Positions 25,401 to 38,900 of a DNA stretch of 64,000 nucleotides are shown in pieces. The DNA lies in contig OZ037765.1 in assembly GCA_964035545.1 (NCBI GenBank), positions 2,971,001 through 3,035,000 on the forward strand. The letters run 5' to 3'. The translations under genes and the position numbers were made by a program. Source of the stretch: Bugula neritina. Lineage: Eukaryota; Bryozoa; Gymnolaemata; Cheilostomatida; Bugulidae. Within the stretch, counting starts at the first letter, position 1, and each line of letters begins with the position of its first letter. The notes beneath the pieces were generated by a model. The model searched no databases, was not told the DNA's origin, and worked only from the letters and a program-made list of their open reading frames with translations.

Positions 25401-27673
25401 ATTGGTGATGCTATGAAGAGCATTGAGTCATAATTGCTCCTGTGCCTCATCTAAACAAGTCCCTAGCCTGTTCTAACAAAAACCCTTTCCACCAGGGGCT
25501 TCTCACAGGGATAGCGACTATAAACTTGCGTGAGATAGGAGTTTAAAAATATAACGTACAGTATAGACTTGAATAGAATAACATATAATATGCTCACAAG
25601 AATAAGTTGATTGAGTAATGAGAAAGTAGACTACTGAACAAAAACAACTTTTCATAAGACTAGTCTGTTACATTTCAGATTCCAATTTATATTCTAAACG
25701 GGCTGGAAATTTAGGAAGTATATTGGAAGTATTTTATAGATACAAGTGTGTAAAGAATATAGCTGTTAAGACACGCCCATATCTACTGAAAGTACCAGCA
25801 AAATTAAAACTCCCTACCCACCTCCCCACCCCGACATGTTTTATATAATAAGAAACTCTACCTTTTTCTCTCCCGCTCTATCAGGGGTGTGAGATCACTT
25901 TCCCTAGACTCTAGAAACTGTATGACTAGTTCACTGACACCAACTCGTGGTAGAGCAATCAACGCCTGCCGGGTACAGCAATACACTAATGTAAAGATGA
26001 CAGTGACATGGACAGTGAACTAACACTAAACTATTGATCTGATTGGTTAATGGTATGAACATCATCACACAAGTAGAATAAATATCATCGCTGACTCGGG
26101 TTTACCTTCAGGTAGACGTCAAATTTGCTGCGACGCTTTTCCGCTGTTTTTTCACTTAAATTTCCAACTAGTTTCTTTCCTAAACATGGAGGCATCAACA
26201 TTTCAACATATGTACCCTTTAGCTTACGTATAGACAATTTGTTGGCAAGTATACACTGAGTGCAGAATTTAAAATCCTAAAGCGTAAAATAATACCTGGT
26301 AGAAATGGAATAGTTCTTCTAGACGGGTCATACGTGCCAGCCTCTAAAGGAAACAGGTCTAGTAATGAGCACTGTAACGTATATAACTTAAATTATTATA
26401 TTATATAACATAATACGTTATCATATACAACATATTTAATAAATTATTATAATACATTACCATATATACAACATAATATATAACACATTATTATATGCAA
26501 AGAGAGCCTTTTCAGAGGTCCCTAATATCCCCTTCACAATTAAGAGTTGTGTCCCCCCAAAGTGAATAAGTTGCACCTTCGTATAAACAGCAAACTCATT
26601 AAAAAATTTAAAGTTTGGCTGCTACTTAAAATTCTAATTAGGCTATGGAATTGTTCTTTTAGGAGATAGATATTTTGGTGTAAGCACACATATTAGCAGT
26701 TCAAATGTTTCTTTACGAAAAATTTTTGAAGAAAATAAACTTGAAAGAATTTTTGTGGCTTTAATTATTGAGCAACGCTGAAGTGGCACTTCAGCATTGC
26801 TCAGCAATTAAAACTACAAATATTCCTTTAAGTTTATTTTGCTTAACAATATTTATTTTGGAAGGAGACAACTCTTAATTGTAAGGGGGATCTTGGAGAA
26901 TTCTGAAAAGGGTTTATTGAAATATTAAATAGTTTACAAGATAAAATAAAAGGCTGAGGTGTATCTACAGAGATATGGTCTACTAGTGAAACATTGCAGA
27001 TGAGTGAAAATTCTCACCTGATGACGAAACTCACCTGTAGATTGAAGAACTGGGAGTACCGTCTGTAAATGACAGCCGACTGACCAGTTGACCAGATGAC
27101 GTGAATCTCGTAGACCTAACAACACACATGGCTTCTATTTTACTGAAAATAGTTATCATCTTTAACAAAAATGGTTAATCATTATTTTATTATTATTTAG
27201 GTAGTAAAAGCCTAGTTTTGTCAGAGATATTAAAAAACCCATAAGCACAAAAATTGGCATGCTGAAGTTATGAACATTCACCGCTATTTGTATACACTTT
27301 TGTATCTAAAGTCAATATTGATAACAAGCCTGAATATGATATTATCTATTTTTAAATAAAACAATATGTAGGGTTCAAGTGCTCGACTCAAATGACATTT
27401 ACTATGTACAATCATTTTCAATAATTCCAATAACAAGAACAGTATAAAATTTGTAAAGTTCATTTATTTATTTATATGTTTATGCTTATATGTTTATATG
27501 TTTATGCTTATATGTTATATGTTTATATGTATATGATAATATGTTTATATGTATATGTTGTACAGATTTTGTTTTTGGGTAATAAAAGTACTTACAAAAT
27601 GCCGTGATGGATGGGATTTGAGGTGAAAGCAATTACAGGAAACAGTTTTAGCAGTTCGGTTGGTGTCAGACAT
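22488..27673 (-). CDS. PX and triple-SH3 adaptor protein, paralogue A (Tks / p47phox-organiser-like)
   Basis: Ten coding exons, in transcript order 27673-27596, 27115-27035, 26371-26296, 26179-26106, 25965-25862, 25281-25127, 24788-24554, 23972-23780, 23519-23403, 22931-22488, join in phase (518 residues). Residues ~10-135 are a PX domain with VYEIHVIWS, IYRRYSQFFNLQ (phosphoinositide-binding Arg) and the Pro-rich RRTIPFLPG. SH3-1 (~158-212) spans exons 6-7 and contains GWWLAQYGEFTGWVPASYL. SH3-2 (~230-287) has EGDELSIARG and GWWTCRYSGKEGLFPAAYL. SH3-3 (~347-402) has DLVEGSRMKVLNKDDSGWWF and GWAPSTYMEP. The linker LSHYAPPRR after SH3-2 resembles the start of the p47phox autoinhibitory region. 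The tail is Pro/Ser/Arg-rich. The likely role is a membrane-recruited scaffold for NADPH oxidase or podosome assembly. The family fits; the choice between NCF1/NOXO1 and SH3PXD2 is not settled. The exon 6 acceptor has a poor pyrimidine tract. Confidence 0.88.
24789..25015. repeat. About 19-bp minisatellite in intron 6 of paralogue A
   Basis: Around 11 units of the type ACATGCTACAGTGTATACAT, starting within a few bases of the exon 7 acceptor. A diverged equivalent lies at the same place in paralogue B (33724-33960). Confidence 0.9.
25324..25538 (+). mobile_element. tRNA-derived SINE, copy 2
   Basis: The only plus-strand copy. The tRNA-like head GTGGTCTAGGGGTTAAAGCG and GGGTTCAAACCCC (A and B boxes) is followed by GGTGATGCTATGAAGAGCAT, ATAATTGCTCCTGTGCC and the tail CACAGGGATAGCGACTATAA. 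GAGTTTAAAA(A)AATATA flanks it on both sides (about 25307-25323 and 25539-25553), an AT-rich target duplication. It sits in intron 5 of paralogue A, about 40 bp from the exon 6 acceptor. Confidence 0.88.
26507..26911. mobile_element. Palindromic MITE, family P, copy 1
   Basis: The ends are imperfect inverted repeats of about 48 bp: CCTTTTCAGAGGTCCCTAAT on the left and CCTTTTCAGAATTCTCCAAG on the right strand, both continuing to ACAATTAAGAGTTGT. A central hairpin reads TGAGCAACGCTGAAGTGGCA with its complement. A second copy lies at 55835-56254. It is within intron 2 of paralogue A. No ORF. Confidence 0.75.
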
Positions 27674-28129
27674 TGGGAAATTGTAATTTCTGTCAAGAGT
27701 GGGAAATACTTTCAACTTCAGTCACAGCTTTTGAGATCCAACTAGCAAAGAATGTAAAATTGCCTTTGATTGGCTATACCAAACTTTCACTAAAACAATA
27801 TAAAAGTAGGAATAGATACTAACAGTACAATATTGACAATAAAAGTAAAGTTACGTTCTATTAGCTAGAGCCTTAAAAAATGCATGGCTACAAAGATCTA
27901 AATTAAATTTCATTATATTTAAAACTAATGTTGGCTAAATTTAGTTACTAAGTGAGTAACCACAATACCACCTTCAACTATAAATAGAGAATTTCTTTGA
28001 AACTGGTAATCAAATCCAATGAAACTCCATATATATATATTATGTAATTAGACAAACTGCAAACATAAAATAATTATTATTTTTATAGTTGTAATAATTC
28101 AACATCAGTATCTCTATCACTGTGATCTG
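27674..28129. other. Upstream flank of paralogue A
   Basis: Expected 5' UTR and promoter of the minus-strand gene. No TATA box or other site can be assigned with confidence in this AT-rich sequence. Confidence 0.35.
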
Positions 28130-28870
28130 ATGACTAAGACTAAGACCAAGAGTCTTTCAGTGAAAAGATAAGGCTAAGAGTAAGTCACTTAGTAAGTGTA
28201 ACACTAACAGTAACACTAACACAGTAAGTGTAACTGTAAGTGTGACAGTAACACAGTTAGGTGCAGAAATGGAGATTTTGACCACAAATTCTCCCCCCCC
28301 CCCTCCTGAATAGCATACTGTTGAAAGTTTTTGGCTTGTGTTAGATGGACCCTACCAACATATTTGAAAGTGTAGAATGCTATGAATACAATTGTCTTAG
28401 TCTTACTGTTTAAGTCACTCTTACTAAGAGTGACTTAGTCTTAGACAGTAACTTAGCGTTACAGTTGGTGGTAGTGTTAGTATTAAGTGTTACTGTTAGT
28501 GCAAGTGTTAGACATGCACATCGGCACTGTGATTGACTTTGAGAAACATAAAACTCAAAAGATTGTTCTTTGTGACATCAATTCAAAACGAAAAGTGCTA
28601 CTCATAGTCATAGTCATACTCATACACTTACACTGGTTACAGTGATACTGATGGTCATAGACTCATACTGATACTATGAATCTATGACTATCACTGTAAG
28701 CTTGAAAAATTACTTTTCCTCCATCACTACCACTATGATTATGACTATGAGTATGAGTCATAGTCAATGTCATACCCATAGTATAACTATAACTATAAGT
28801 ATAGGTATAAGTATTACTATTACTATAGTATTAGTATTAGCTGTACTTGTAGTTGTAGTGATGAAGAAAA
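28130..28870. repeat. Cryptic simple-sequence tracts (degenerate 6-bp units)
   Basis: Successive blocks of degenerate short repeats: GACTAAGACTAAGACC, GTAACACTAACAGTAACACT, CATAGTCATAGTCATACTCA and ATAGTATTAGTATTAGC. They lie 0.5-1.2 kb upstream of paralogue A. A similar tract lies upstream of the Death-TIR gene (62690-63020). Confidence 0.7.
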
Positions 28871-29992
28871 AGTAAATTTTAAATTGATATTGATATTGTC
28901 GTAGTATTTCAATCTTCAGTAGCCACTGGGTAGTGTGAATCATTTCTTATAAATAAAATAATTATATATAGAGATTCTAATAATATCAATAATTTTATTA
29001 AATTTAACAGTAAGCTGACTAAAATCAACCTGCGCCATGAAATTACAGTCGAGGACTCTGACTCATCTCGGAAGCTGGCTTGTAAGCCGAAGTTCTTAGA
29101 TACACAAATATAGTAAAAGGGGGCGTTTCACGCTAGCGACGGAAATACGCTAGAGTACGTAGTAACGTCAAACTTATCATCTAAAGCACTGAACAGTTCA
29201 TTAATGGAAACTGTAAAGCTTCAAAAATTAGCAAGTTTTGCAATAAATTATTATGTCACAAACAAATTTTTGATTGAGATAACTCTAAAATCGTCATACT
29301 ACCTCGTCCCTTTGACCAGGTCTCCGTTTGTAATTCTATAGAATACATGCTAGCAAGCTATTGCATCCTATAATAATGATGAGGTATATTTTATTTTGTT
29401 ATGTGAAAAATGATAGGACTTGATAACAGATGGTCTAGTGGACAGTTTAGCTATAATACAATTACTCATGTAATTAATAGCATATCATATCACAAGCAAA
29501 TTGCTTGCTATATATCAAGGTCTTTCAATGCATAGAACTGCTTTGCTGTGAAGCCATAGTCATACATAAATAGAGCAAAAGTATAATAATATTTACCTTA
29601 GAAAACAAACTTATTAAGCACCAAAATCTTTTGAAACAAAAAACTCTGTGGACTGCAAATATGAATAAACTAAAGCTAAACTTGGTATCTGTTATACAGA
29701 ATAATAAATATAAATACATAGGCCGTGTCATTGAGCATATAAAATGTAATGTTCATACACTTATGCCATGTGGTAAAAGTTTCACGCAAAATGCTCTATA
29801 ATACAGAACAAAGTCAACATATACATAAAAATAATTCATCCTTAAAAATCATTTATATAATAATGCAACTATATACTGTAAATTTTTAATAGATATACTA
29901 CACAAAAATAAGCTGTAACACCTATATAACTGGTGGAGCATGAATTATACAGATACATATATATAAAAACATAGCCTATTCTCTTTTCTATT
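28871..29992. other. Space between the two PX-SH3 paralogues
   Basis: No coding sequence is supported. A CpG-richer stretch at about 29030-29170 (CACGCTAGCGACGGAAATAC) stands out against the AT-rich background and may be a promoter or untranslated exon of paralogue A. This is a guess from composition. Confidence 0.35.
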
Positions 29993-32900
29993 TTAAGATT
30001 GAAACAATCTAACCAAGTTAGACACTGAGTTCCTGGCATGATGTTTCTCAGGTGGTAGACGCTCAACTTCTGTTGGTGGCAGCTTTTCTTTGTCTTTCTG
30101 ATAACGAACCTGATTATTTAGTAATGACACGTTTCCATTTTCATCTAAGGAAGCTTTTGATTCATGGTTGCATATGGTAACAGTCTGCTCTTCAACAGAG
30201 GGGCTATTAGAGTAAACTTGTTGAGGCGAATGGCCTTGAGATCTTCTGAGCCGTGGCTGAGGTGTTGGAGTTGTCTTATCAGAAGATTTTTTACGCGGGG
30301 CTGCCAGAGGTGGCTTATTTCCTATTTTGTTGCTTATAGTCTCTGTGGTGAATAGGGTACGCTGTGATGCTACTTCTGTAGTAGGTGATGTGCTAAACAC
30401 AGAGTCATCCTCATCCGCCAATGAGGGCGTGACTGGCTCCATATAGGTCAAAGATGTCGCTGGCTCCATATACGTTGAGGGTGCCCAACCCTTGACGCCG
30501 CCAGTCTGAACAAACCACCAGCCAGACTCATCTTTATTCAGTACCTGAAAGTTGGGAGAATATTCTTTTTCAGTAAGAGCTTTATGTAAAAAAACCAGTT
30601 ATTTTATCTCAATAAAAAATAATTTCATCATATTATTCATTTGAAAAACTATTTTAATTTTAGCTGAATAGGGAGCAGCCTATAAGTAGTTAGAGTCATT
30701 GCTTAGAAGACACATTTTGAGTGGTATACTAAATTTTAGTAAAAACTATTGATAAAATTGTTGGAGACTTGTAATAGTTTCCTTGTCACACTAAATAAAT
30801 TACAAATTCATAGCCTACTTAGCCTATAAGGGCCACACTGTGCGTATTTTCGCATGCGAAAATTGAAATCTCAAGTAGCAAAGGTGTTCACTGTACGCGT
30901 TGAGAAAACATTCGCACTTGTCGCTCAGCATTCTCAACCCAAGTGCGAATCGTCTCTGTCGTCACCTAATTGGCTGGTAGTTATTCAGCGAGCCCAATTT
31001 CTTTATTTTAGTGCTACATTCCAATAAATTGCATTTTATTGAAAGCGAGTGCGATTTAAAAATGAAAGCTTTATTTATCACGCATCACTGACGCTACAGT
31101 GGACACCTTTGCTACTTGTGATTTCAATTTTCGCATGCTAAAATGCGCACCATGTGGCCCTAGGCTTAGGGAAAACCTTTTCCATTCAGGGTATATATAC
31201 TGGCATGAGTGTATTATAATTTTGACATCATTTAAAGATGGACAAAACATGAAAGTACGGCTAAAACTTATAAAAAGCCAGGCACCAAGTTTTGATAAAA
31301 CATGGATTTGTAAGTTACTGAAATATTTTGAGAATTAAAGTGCGGAACTTAAAATTAATGCTCATCGTTATCTAAGATTATGACCCTAAAAGTTTATAAT
31401 ATATGCATAGTAAAAATATAGATGTAAAAAGAAGTTGCTGACAAATAAATTAAATTAAACTCCCAATACAAGTTCTTACATAATTACATGTAATATTTGA
31501 CAAATATAATCGATAATAGTAGTTAAAGGTGTAATATAAATCTAGCTATAAGCTGCATATATGATGGCAAATACTCATCACCATGGCGACAATACATAAT
31601 ATAAATGTATTATTTGATTAAGGTTTGTATAAGTCCATTTTTGTATCAAATTTAGAAATATTACGCTAACTCATAATAAATGGCATATGTAATATTTAAT
31701 ACATTTTGTATTGTTTATAATGATGAAAATTCATATGAACATTTATAGTATGTGGAACTAAAAAAAACCTCAAAAATCTTATTCAACGTTATAATTCAAA
31801 AACTACAACTTTATGCTTCACATGCACAGAATATATTTTTTTAAATATCAAGCGCTCTGAAGATGTATAAAATTATTTTTCCACATGACAGAAAACATTT
31901 ATATAAAAATGTAAACAATAATAAATAAATTAGTAGGTACCTTTATACTAGCTCCTTCAACAAGATCAATACCATTGCTGCCATGCATTGAGCTTTTGAA
32001 ATCGCCTGTGGCTACATAGTCTACTTCATGCAACGTCCTTGCAGCTGGTACTGGTGGCTGAGATGGCTGCAAATTACACAATTCATCAATGTGAGTTTCA
32101 TGTGAGAACCCAGTATAACACAAACACACCAGATTAATAGAAATATAGTTAAAAGAATGACTCCAACTTTTTAAGGGCATCTCTGCTTGGTATTTCAAAG
32201 GCGTTCAATCATATAAAATTAAGCAGTAAATATGAAGTCATTTTACTGACTAAACTCAAACTCACTTGCTTAGGTTTCTTGTAGCTACTCCCACGTCGAG
32301 GCGGGGCGTAGTGACTTAGCCGACGCTTTCTTGTCAGAGGTTCCTGTGGAGCTGGTGTTGAGGTTTTAAGGCTTGCCAACAATTTTCTTGCTTTTATGCT
32401 GTCTGCTTTGCGCAAGTAGGCAGCAGGGAAGAGACCTTGTTGACCAGAGTACCTGCAGGTAAATTATTCAACTGTTATCACCTATTCATATACAATGATC
32501 AACATCTATATAAACCAGGTCGCAGTTAATGAGATATTTTTACATCTAATGACATAAAAATGGCTTATGGGAAATAATGCGTTAATGAAACATTTTATTC
32601 GTTTATGAGCATAATATGAACATGTATAAAATAAACTTCTTGAACCTAAACTATAATAGCAGCCTAAGCAAAAAACTAAAATTTATAAACCTGAGCTGAT
32701 AGAAATTTATACATTTATCATATTACATATATTTTATCTATAGGTACTATTAATAACCATTTTATTTATTTTAATAACCTTAAAATACAAAAAATTAGAC
32801 GAATTTGTTAGAAAAATTATTTCTAGTACTTGCAACTGTTTACTACTTGTAGTGCTATTTTTTTCAATTTTGCACCCATCATAGATTAACTGTTTCACAT

Positions 32901-35900
32901 TACATAAAGTTATGAGTAGCACAACACTAAAGTAGTGTTGCCATAGTAGAATATTATAGTATATCATTGAACATGGTATATAAAATATCACTCTCTGCAT
33001 GGTATATGCAGGGTTTATGATGGTGTAATCGTAAATTGCATCAACGTGGTTTCTTTTTTTTCTAACTAAAAAGTTGTTTTGCCAACTCCTCACCAGAAAG
33101 TTTATGTAACTCATTAGTCATTCAATTGTTTCATAACTTATATTATACTGCATAATAGTCCAGCAACAAGGTTGGTGCATATCCACGGAATATTCTAGTA
33201 GAAGATTAATGAAACGATTAGCACACACAGATCATTTATCATTTCAACATAATAACAAATCACTACCTGTGTTCCAGATTAGAAATGTAGCAAAATAATT
33301 TATGTTCTCGCAAGAATTTCAACCTAAGCCTTAAGCAAAAATTTATGAAAAAGTTTAAAAAATTTAGACTACCTCACTTTTCCCACTACTGTTTCTAAAT
33401 GCACTACTATTCCAAAGCTACTTGTACTCAATTTTAAAGATAGAACCTTGTAGATGTAAGCAATGCCCAGGAACCCCAACTATGTTCTACCTGCAGGTCC
33501 ACCACCCATCAATAGACTCAGTAACGGCCTCCAGGACACACCCTCGGGCTACACTCAGCTCATCACCTTCAGCTGCTACATAGTCTACGGTCACCACGTA
33601 TTTCAGGGGGTGTGAAGGGGTGGGTGAAGGCTCCTCTCCTTGGTCAACAGTGCTATAAACTGAGTCTAAATAACTTGCAGGCACCCAGCCAGTGTTCTCC
33701 GCATCTTGTGCCAACCACCAGCCTACCAACACATCAAAGAGTATATACTTTACATGCTACGGTATATACTTTACATACTATACAGTATATGCATCATGTG
33801 CTACAGTATATGTATCATCTCCTACTCATTATATGCTACAGCATGTATATCTTATGCTATACAGTGTATACATTTCATGTTACAGTGTATACATTTCATG
33901 CTAGAGTGTATATACATCATTTGCTACTGTGTACACACCTTATATTAGAGTGCACACACTTAATAAGACATTGTATTATTCGCTACATACATATATATGT
34001 TATATAGTATATAAATAAAACACTACAGTATAGACATTATATTTTGTTTTATGTAACAGAAAATATTTCTTAAAGCTACAATCATTGTGTTCAAAGTTTT
34101 TGGTAAAGTTATAAGAAAAGCAGTCCCGTGTAAAGGGCAAGTCATTTCTAGACTTACAGTACACTTACATACCTGTACGTTTTTTCTCTATGATATACAG
34201 AACAGTGCCAGCTGTCACGGTCAGTTCGCCCTGTTGAGTCTTGGTATAGTTCTCTATAACCGTGTATTGCGGAAACTCCAAAGGGGCAGAAATTGTCAGA
34301 CCTGTTGATGGCGGCCTACTTGTCCTACTGGAAAAATATCAGTCAGAACTAGCTACAAGTCAGGTACACATGAAAAACTCATGAAAGTTTATAGTTCCCA
34401 TCCCTGTGAGAAAACCCATAATATAAGGATTTTTTGTTAAATCGAGCTAAGGACTTATTAAGATAGGGACACAAGAACAATTATGACTGGATGCTCTTCC
34501 TAGCATCATCCATGGCCTTTGGAGGAACTCAAACCCATGAATTCGTGTTTACCAGGCAAATGCTCTAACCCCTAGACCACGCCAGGTTACACGTTAGGCA
34601 CACATGCTATATATTATTTATTTAAAAAAACATGCTATATATAAATTTGTTGATAAATAAACACTATAGTGACTTGCTTTTCAAACTGCAATAGAATTAT
34701 ATGTCATTTGCGAGTATAATATTATTTATATAATCAGGCCATAAGTCAATTTGCTAACCATCAAACTAATCATTCTAGCAATGAATTGTTTTGGAACAAT
34801 TTTGACTTGTCAAAGGAAATTTGGTAGATGTGATACATTTTCTGACATCATACTTTGCATTATTAAAGCTCATTTATTAAAAAAGAACATATAATTAGAA
34901 ATAAGTTTTTAGACTCAAGTACCTGCTTCTTCTTTTGTCTGTTAGATGCGCTAAATCACTTTCTTTAGTCTCAAGGAACTGAATCACTGGATCACTATTT
35001 CCAACTTTCTTCAACGTTATTAATACCTATGAAACGTACAGAAAGAAGCATGTCTTTAAATTGCAAGAGGATTATTTGTTTGCACGTCACCATTGTTTGT
35101 GTAACACATGCTTTTTAGTAAGCTATAGATAATGGATATGCTAAATTATAAGTTTAGCCAGGATCAGTTGCTGAGTGAACCTGCCTTTAAATATTCATCG
35201 AACTTTGAACGCCTTTTCTCAGCTGTTTTTACACTCAAATTTCCCACAAACCTTTTACCTGTAGGCAATAAAATTCATGAGCAAATCAACAAATAAACAA
35301 TTATGATAGAACTTTACTCGCAGGTAAAACTATCACTCTTCACAAGAGTGCAAGTTTTACCTGCGGGCTGTTATATCATAACGAGCTATAATGACTGCGA
35401 GCATACGTCTGAGTTCAACAACCTATACAGATAAGATATTTAAGCTAAAAAATCAACTTTGGAATTATATTATGCTTGATGCATGAAATTCACGAAGTAT
35501 AAATAATCAAATATTTCAAGCAAGCTATAAACATGGAAAAAATTTACCTTTTGAATTATTGACTTAATCTATTTATCTTCTTTTAAAATATAAAATTAAA
35601 TATGATTGAAAACACTCACCTGGCAAAAATGGAATAGTTCTTTTAGAAGGATGATATATACCAGCTTCCAAAGGAAATGTATTCACTAAAGTTTGCTACA
35701 GCAAAAATAAAACAGAATATTTAACATAAACATTATCATGCATATAAACAATGTCAATCAACTATAACGTATGCAAATAATTATTTTGCAGCTATTTTAC
35801 AAAGCAATAGATAAATGCTATGAAAATATAATATTATCTTATTGCCATAGATAACAATATAAATTTATGTTAAAACTTCGAAGCTCTGTGACTTACCTGT

Positions 35901-38900
35901 AAGTTAAAAAACTGAGAGTACCGTCTGTAAATAGCTGTCGACTTGCCATTTGACCACTTGAGGTGAATCTCATACACCTGAAATTATTACAACATGCAAG
36001 ATATTATTATGAAAAATATATAATAGCCTAAATTCTTATTGCATCATTTAGACTTGACATAAAACTAGCCAATGAGCTTACTAAACCTAATTAAACATAA
36101 TTGAATTCAAACAGCTTAAATCTTTGAACAAAACAATTAATTATTTAAGTAAAATGACAATCTGCATAGTGGGAATAAGATACACTCCAACATAAAGTCA
36201 AAAATTCAAACTTCGCTCAAAAAATCTTCAAATCAAATAAAAGAATGTCTACCTTTCACTAGTTTGTATGCTTTTAAATTTTTATAGATGCTCATTGTAA
36301 ACAGTATTATTGGGCAGCATTGCAGGAAATTATTATAGTGAAATTATAAAATTTATAGATTAATGGAAAACTCAATCATTACAAAATATATAATATATAA
36401 TTGAGTTCTGTATTAGTTAAAAACATAACATGATATCAGTTACTCGAAAAGTTTATTGAATAATTTGATAGGACAATTTATATATATGCATGGCATTGCA
36501 AAAGGTTAAAAAATTAGCCAGAATTTGAATTATTATAGGGATATTTCTGAAACTACTAAAACATCGTAAACACTACTCTAATAACATGTACGATCTGCTT
36601 CCGTTTAGGGAGACAGGTTTAAGAAAAGTAGAAGACATTGCCGTAGTGTTGGGATGACCCAGTTACAGACCCCCTGTGGAAGCCGGAGATTTGGGGTTTA
36701 AATCCCAGTACAAAATACACTGTAACTATCACGGTTATATTGCATAGCTAGAGGCTTTTGTCTGGAAGTAAAACAGATGGATAACTGACTCTATAGTAAG
36801 CCAGCTTATGAGCAGTGTAACTGTTACTGAGGTACTTGCTAACAGTGGTTGTAACTTAAGTTAACTTGCATAGAACAATTATAAGATAATGGTAGCACCT
36901 TAGTACTGCATTAAAACAGCTTCAACATAATGAAGATGTTGCGTTGTATGGATAAGTACTGCAATAGATTACTACCAACTTTCTTACTGTCACTACACTT
37001 TATTATTTCAAATCTCGAAGCTAACTGACGCACTTGATAAACAAACAGTATGTCACATCAGTTACATGGCAGTTTTAAATCCACAACATAATTACTTTGA
37101 CAGCATAAGTGTATTGCTATAACATTCCACAATATAAGGCTACTAGCAGGTATAAGCCATGGGATAATATAAACATAGCTTTAGTAAACAGATACAAACA
37201 TTACAGAAGGCAATCATAAATATTATTTATTGTAAAAATAATTATCACTAAACTTTATACATGCACTAATAACTCAAGGAGTCTGTCTTTCATATAGGTA
37301 CATGCTGGGCTAATAATCATGTAAACTTGGAGTTACCTTTTCTTGATGTTTTAGCTGATCAATTATTATTCTGTTTTTGAAAAAGATAGTCACTTCCTGT
37401 TTGACAAACTGCAGTGCTTGATTGAAATAAACTGAAGATTAAAACTAATCCACTAATAATTGCTAGATAAATAGACATCTAAAGAATAAAACATGGTGGC
37501 AGCGTAATTAATGGTTAGTTTAAAAGATGGAAGGCATTTCACCACCTGGACAATTGAATTTAAGGGCAGAAGATTTGTCAGGAGAATGGCGGCGTTGGAT
37601 TAGGTCATTTGAGGATTATTTGCTAGCAATAGACCTAACTGCTAACTCAAGAGCCGCAGAAAAAAGGAAATTAGCCTTATTCAGACATTGTGGTGGTGAA
37701 GATGTACGTGAAATTTATTCTCAAATGGAATTTAATCTAGAGGTTAGTGGAGAAATTACTGAAATTGAGGAAGGGGTTGCTGGGAGAAAGCTAGAAGATG
37801 TAATTAAGCGTTTTCATGAGTACTGTAATCCTCGCACTAGTATTGTGCTGAATAGATTTCAATTTCACAACAGTAGCCAAAGTGGAGATACAATAGATGT
37901 ATACTTAATGAAACTGCGAAGGCTGGCGGAAGGCTGTGAATTTGGTAATCAAAGAGATTCATTGATAAGAGATAAACTGCTTTTTGGAATTGATGATTCT
38001 AATGAAAGAGAAAAATTAATGAAAGAGGTTGATGAAAAACTAAGTTTAGACTTTGTGATTAAGTCACTGAGAGTAGCTGAGAAATCTACAAGGCCTAAAG
38101 CGATAACGCTACCAGACCCCAAACCCGAAGAAGTCAATGCAGTACAAAATGTTGATAATAGGAAGTCCAGAATTCCTTCTGAGGTTACTTATGATAAACA
38201 TTCTAAAAACCGATGTGAGCAATGTGGGAAAAGCCATTACAAAAGTCAGAGATGTACAGCTTATGGAACTAAATGTGCGAAATGCAATCAATTCAACCAC
38301 TGGGCCAGAGTGTGTAGGAATTTGAATAAAGTCAATGAAGTACAGCCAGAAAAGGGTGACACAGATTTTTATTTAGGAGAGACACATCAGATTAACTCCA
38401 TAGATTCTCAATCCTGGTACACCAATCTCAGAGTAAGCACCAACAAACACAAAGGACAAAGGATCAAATTTAAATTAGATACTGGTGCGTCTCTTAGTGT
38501 ATGTGGTCCACATCATGTCTCAGGGGAGCTAATCTCAACTAGCAAAAAATTGTACGGCCCAGGGCAGACACTTTTGACATGTTTAGGAACAATAAAGTGC
38601 CAGATAACATCAAAGAATGAGCGCATAAATGAAGACCTTTATGTTATTCAAGATCAAACCACACCATTGCTTAGCCGTAGTGCATGTGAGAAATTAAACC
38701 TCATCTCTGTGGATTCATCTCAATGCCAAATAGAGAATGTGTGTGTTGATGAGAAGCTGTTCCAAGGATTGGGGAAAGTAAATACAGAGCATGTCATTAC
38801 GTTGAAAGGAGATGCTAAACCATTTGCTATCCATGTTCCCAGACCCATACCTTTTCCTAGAAGAAAGTTAGCAGATGAAGCATTGATGAAAATGATTGAG

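Noticed and set aside
36640-36710. Possible tRNA-like sequence with GGGGTTTAAATCCC
   Set aside because: Only a B-box-like phrase was found. There is no convincing A box, stem set or SINE body.
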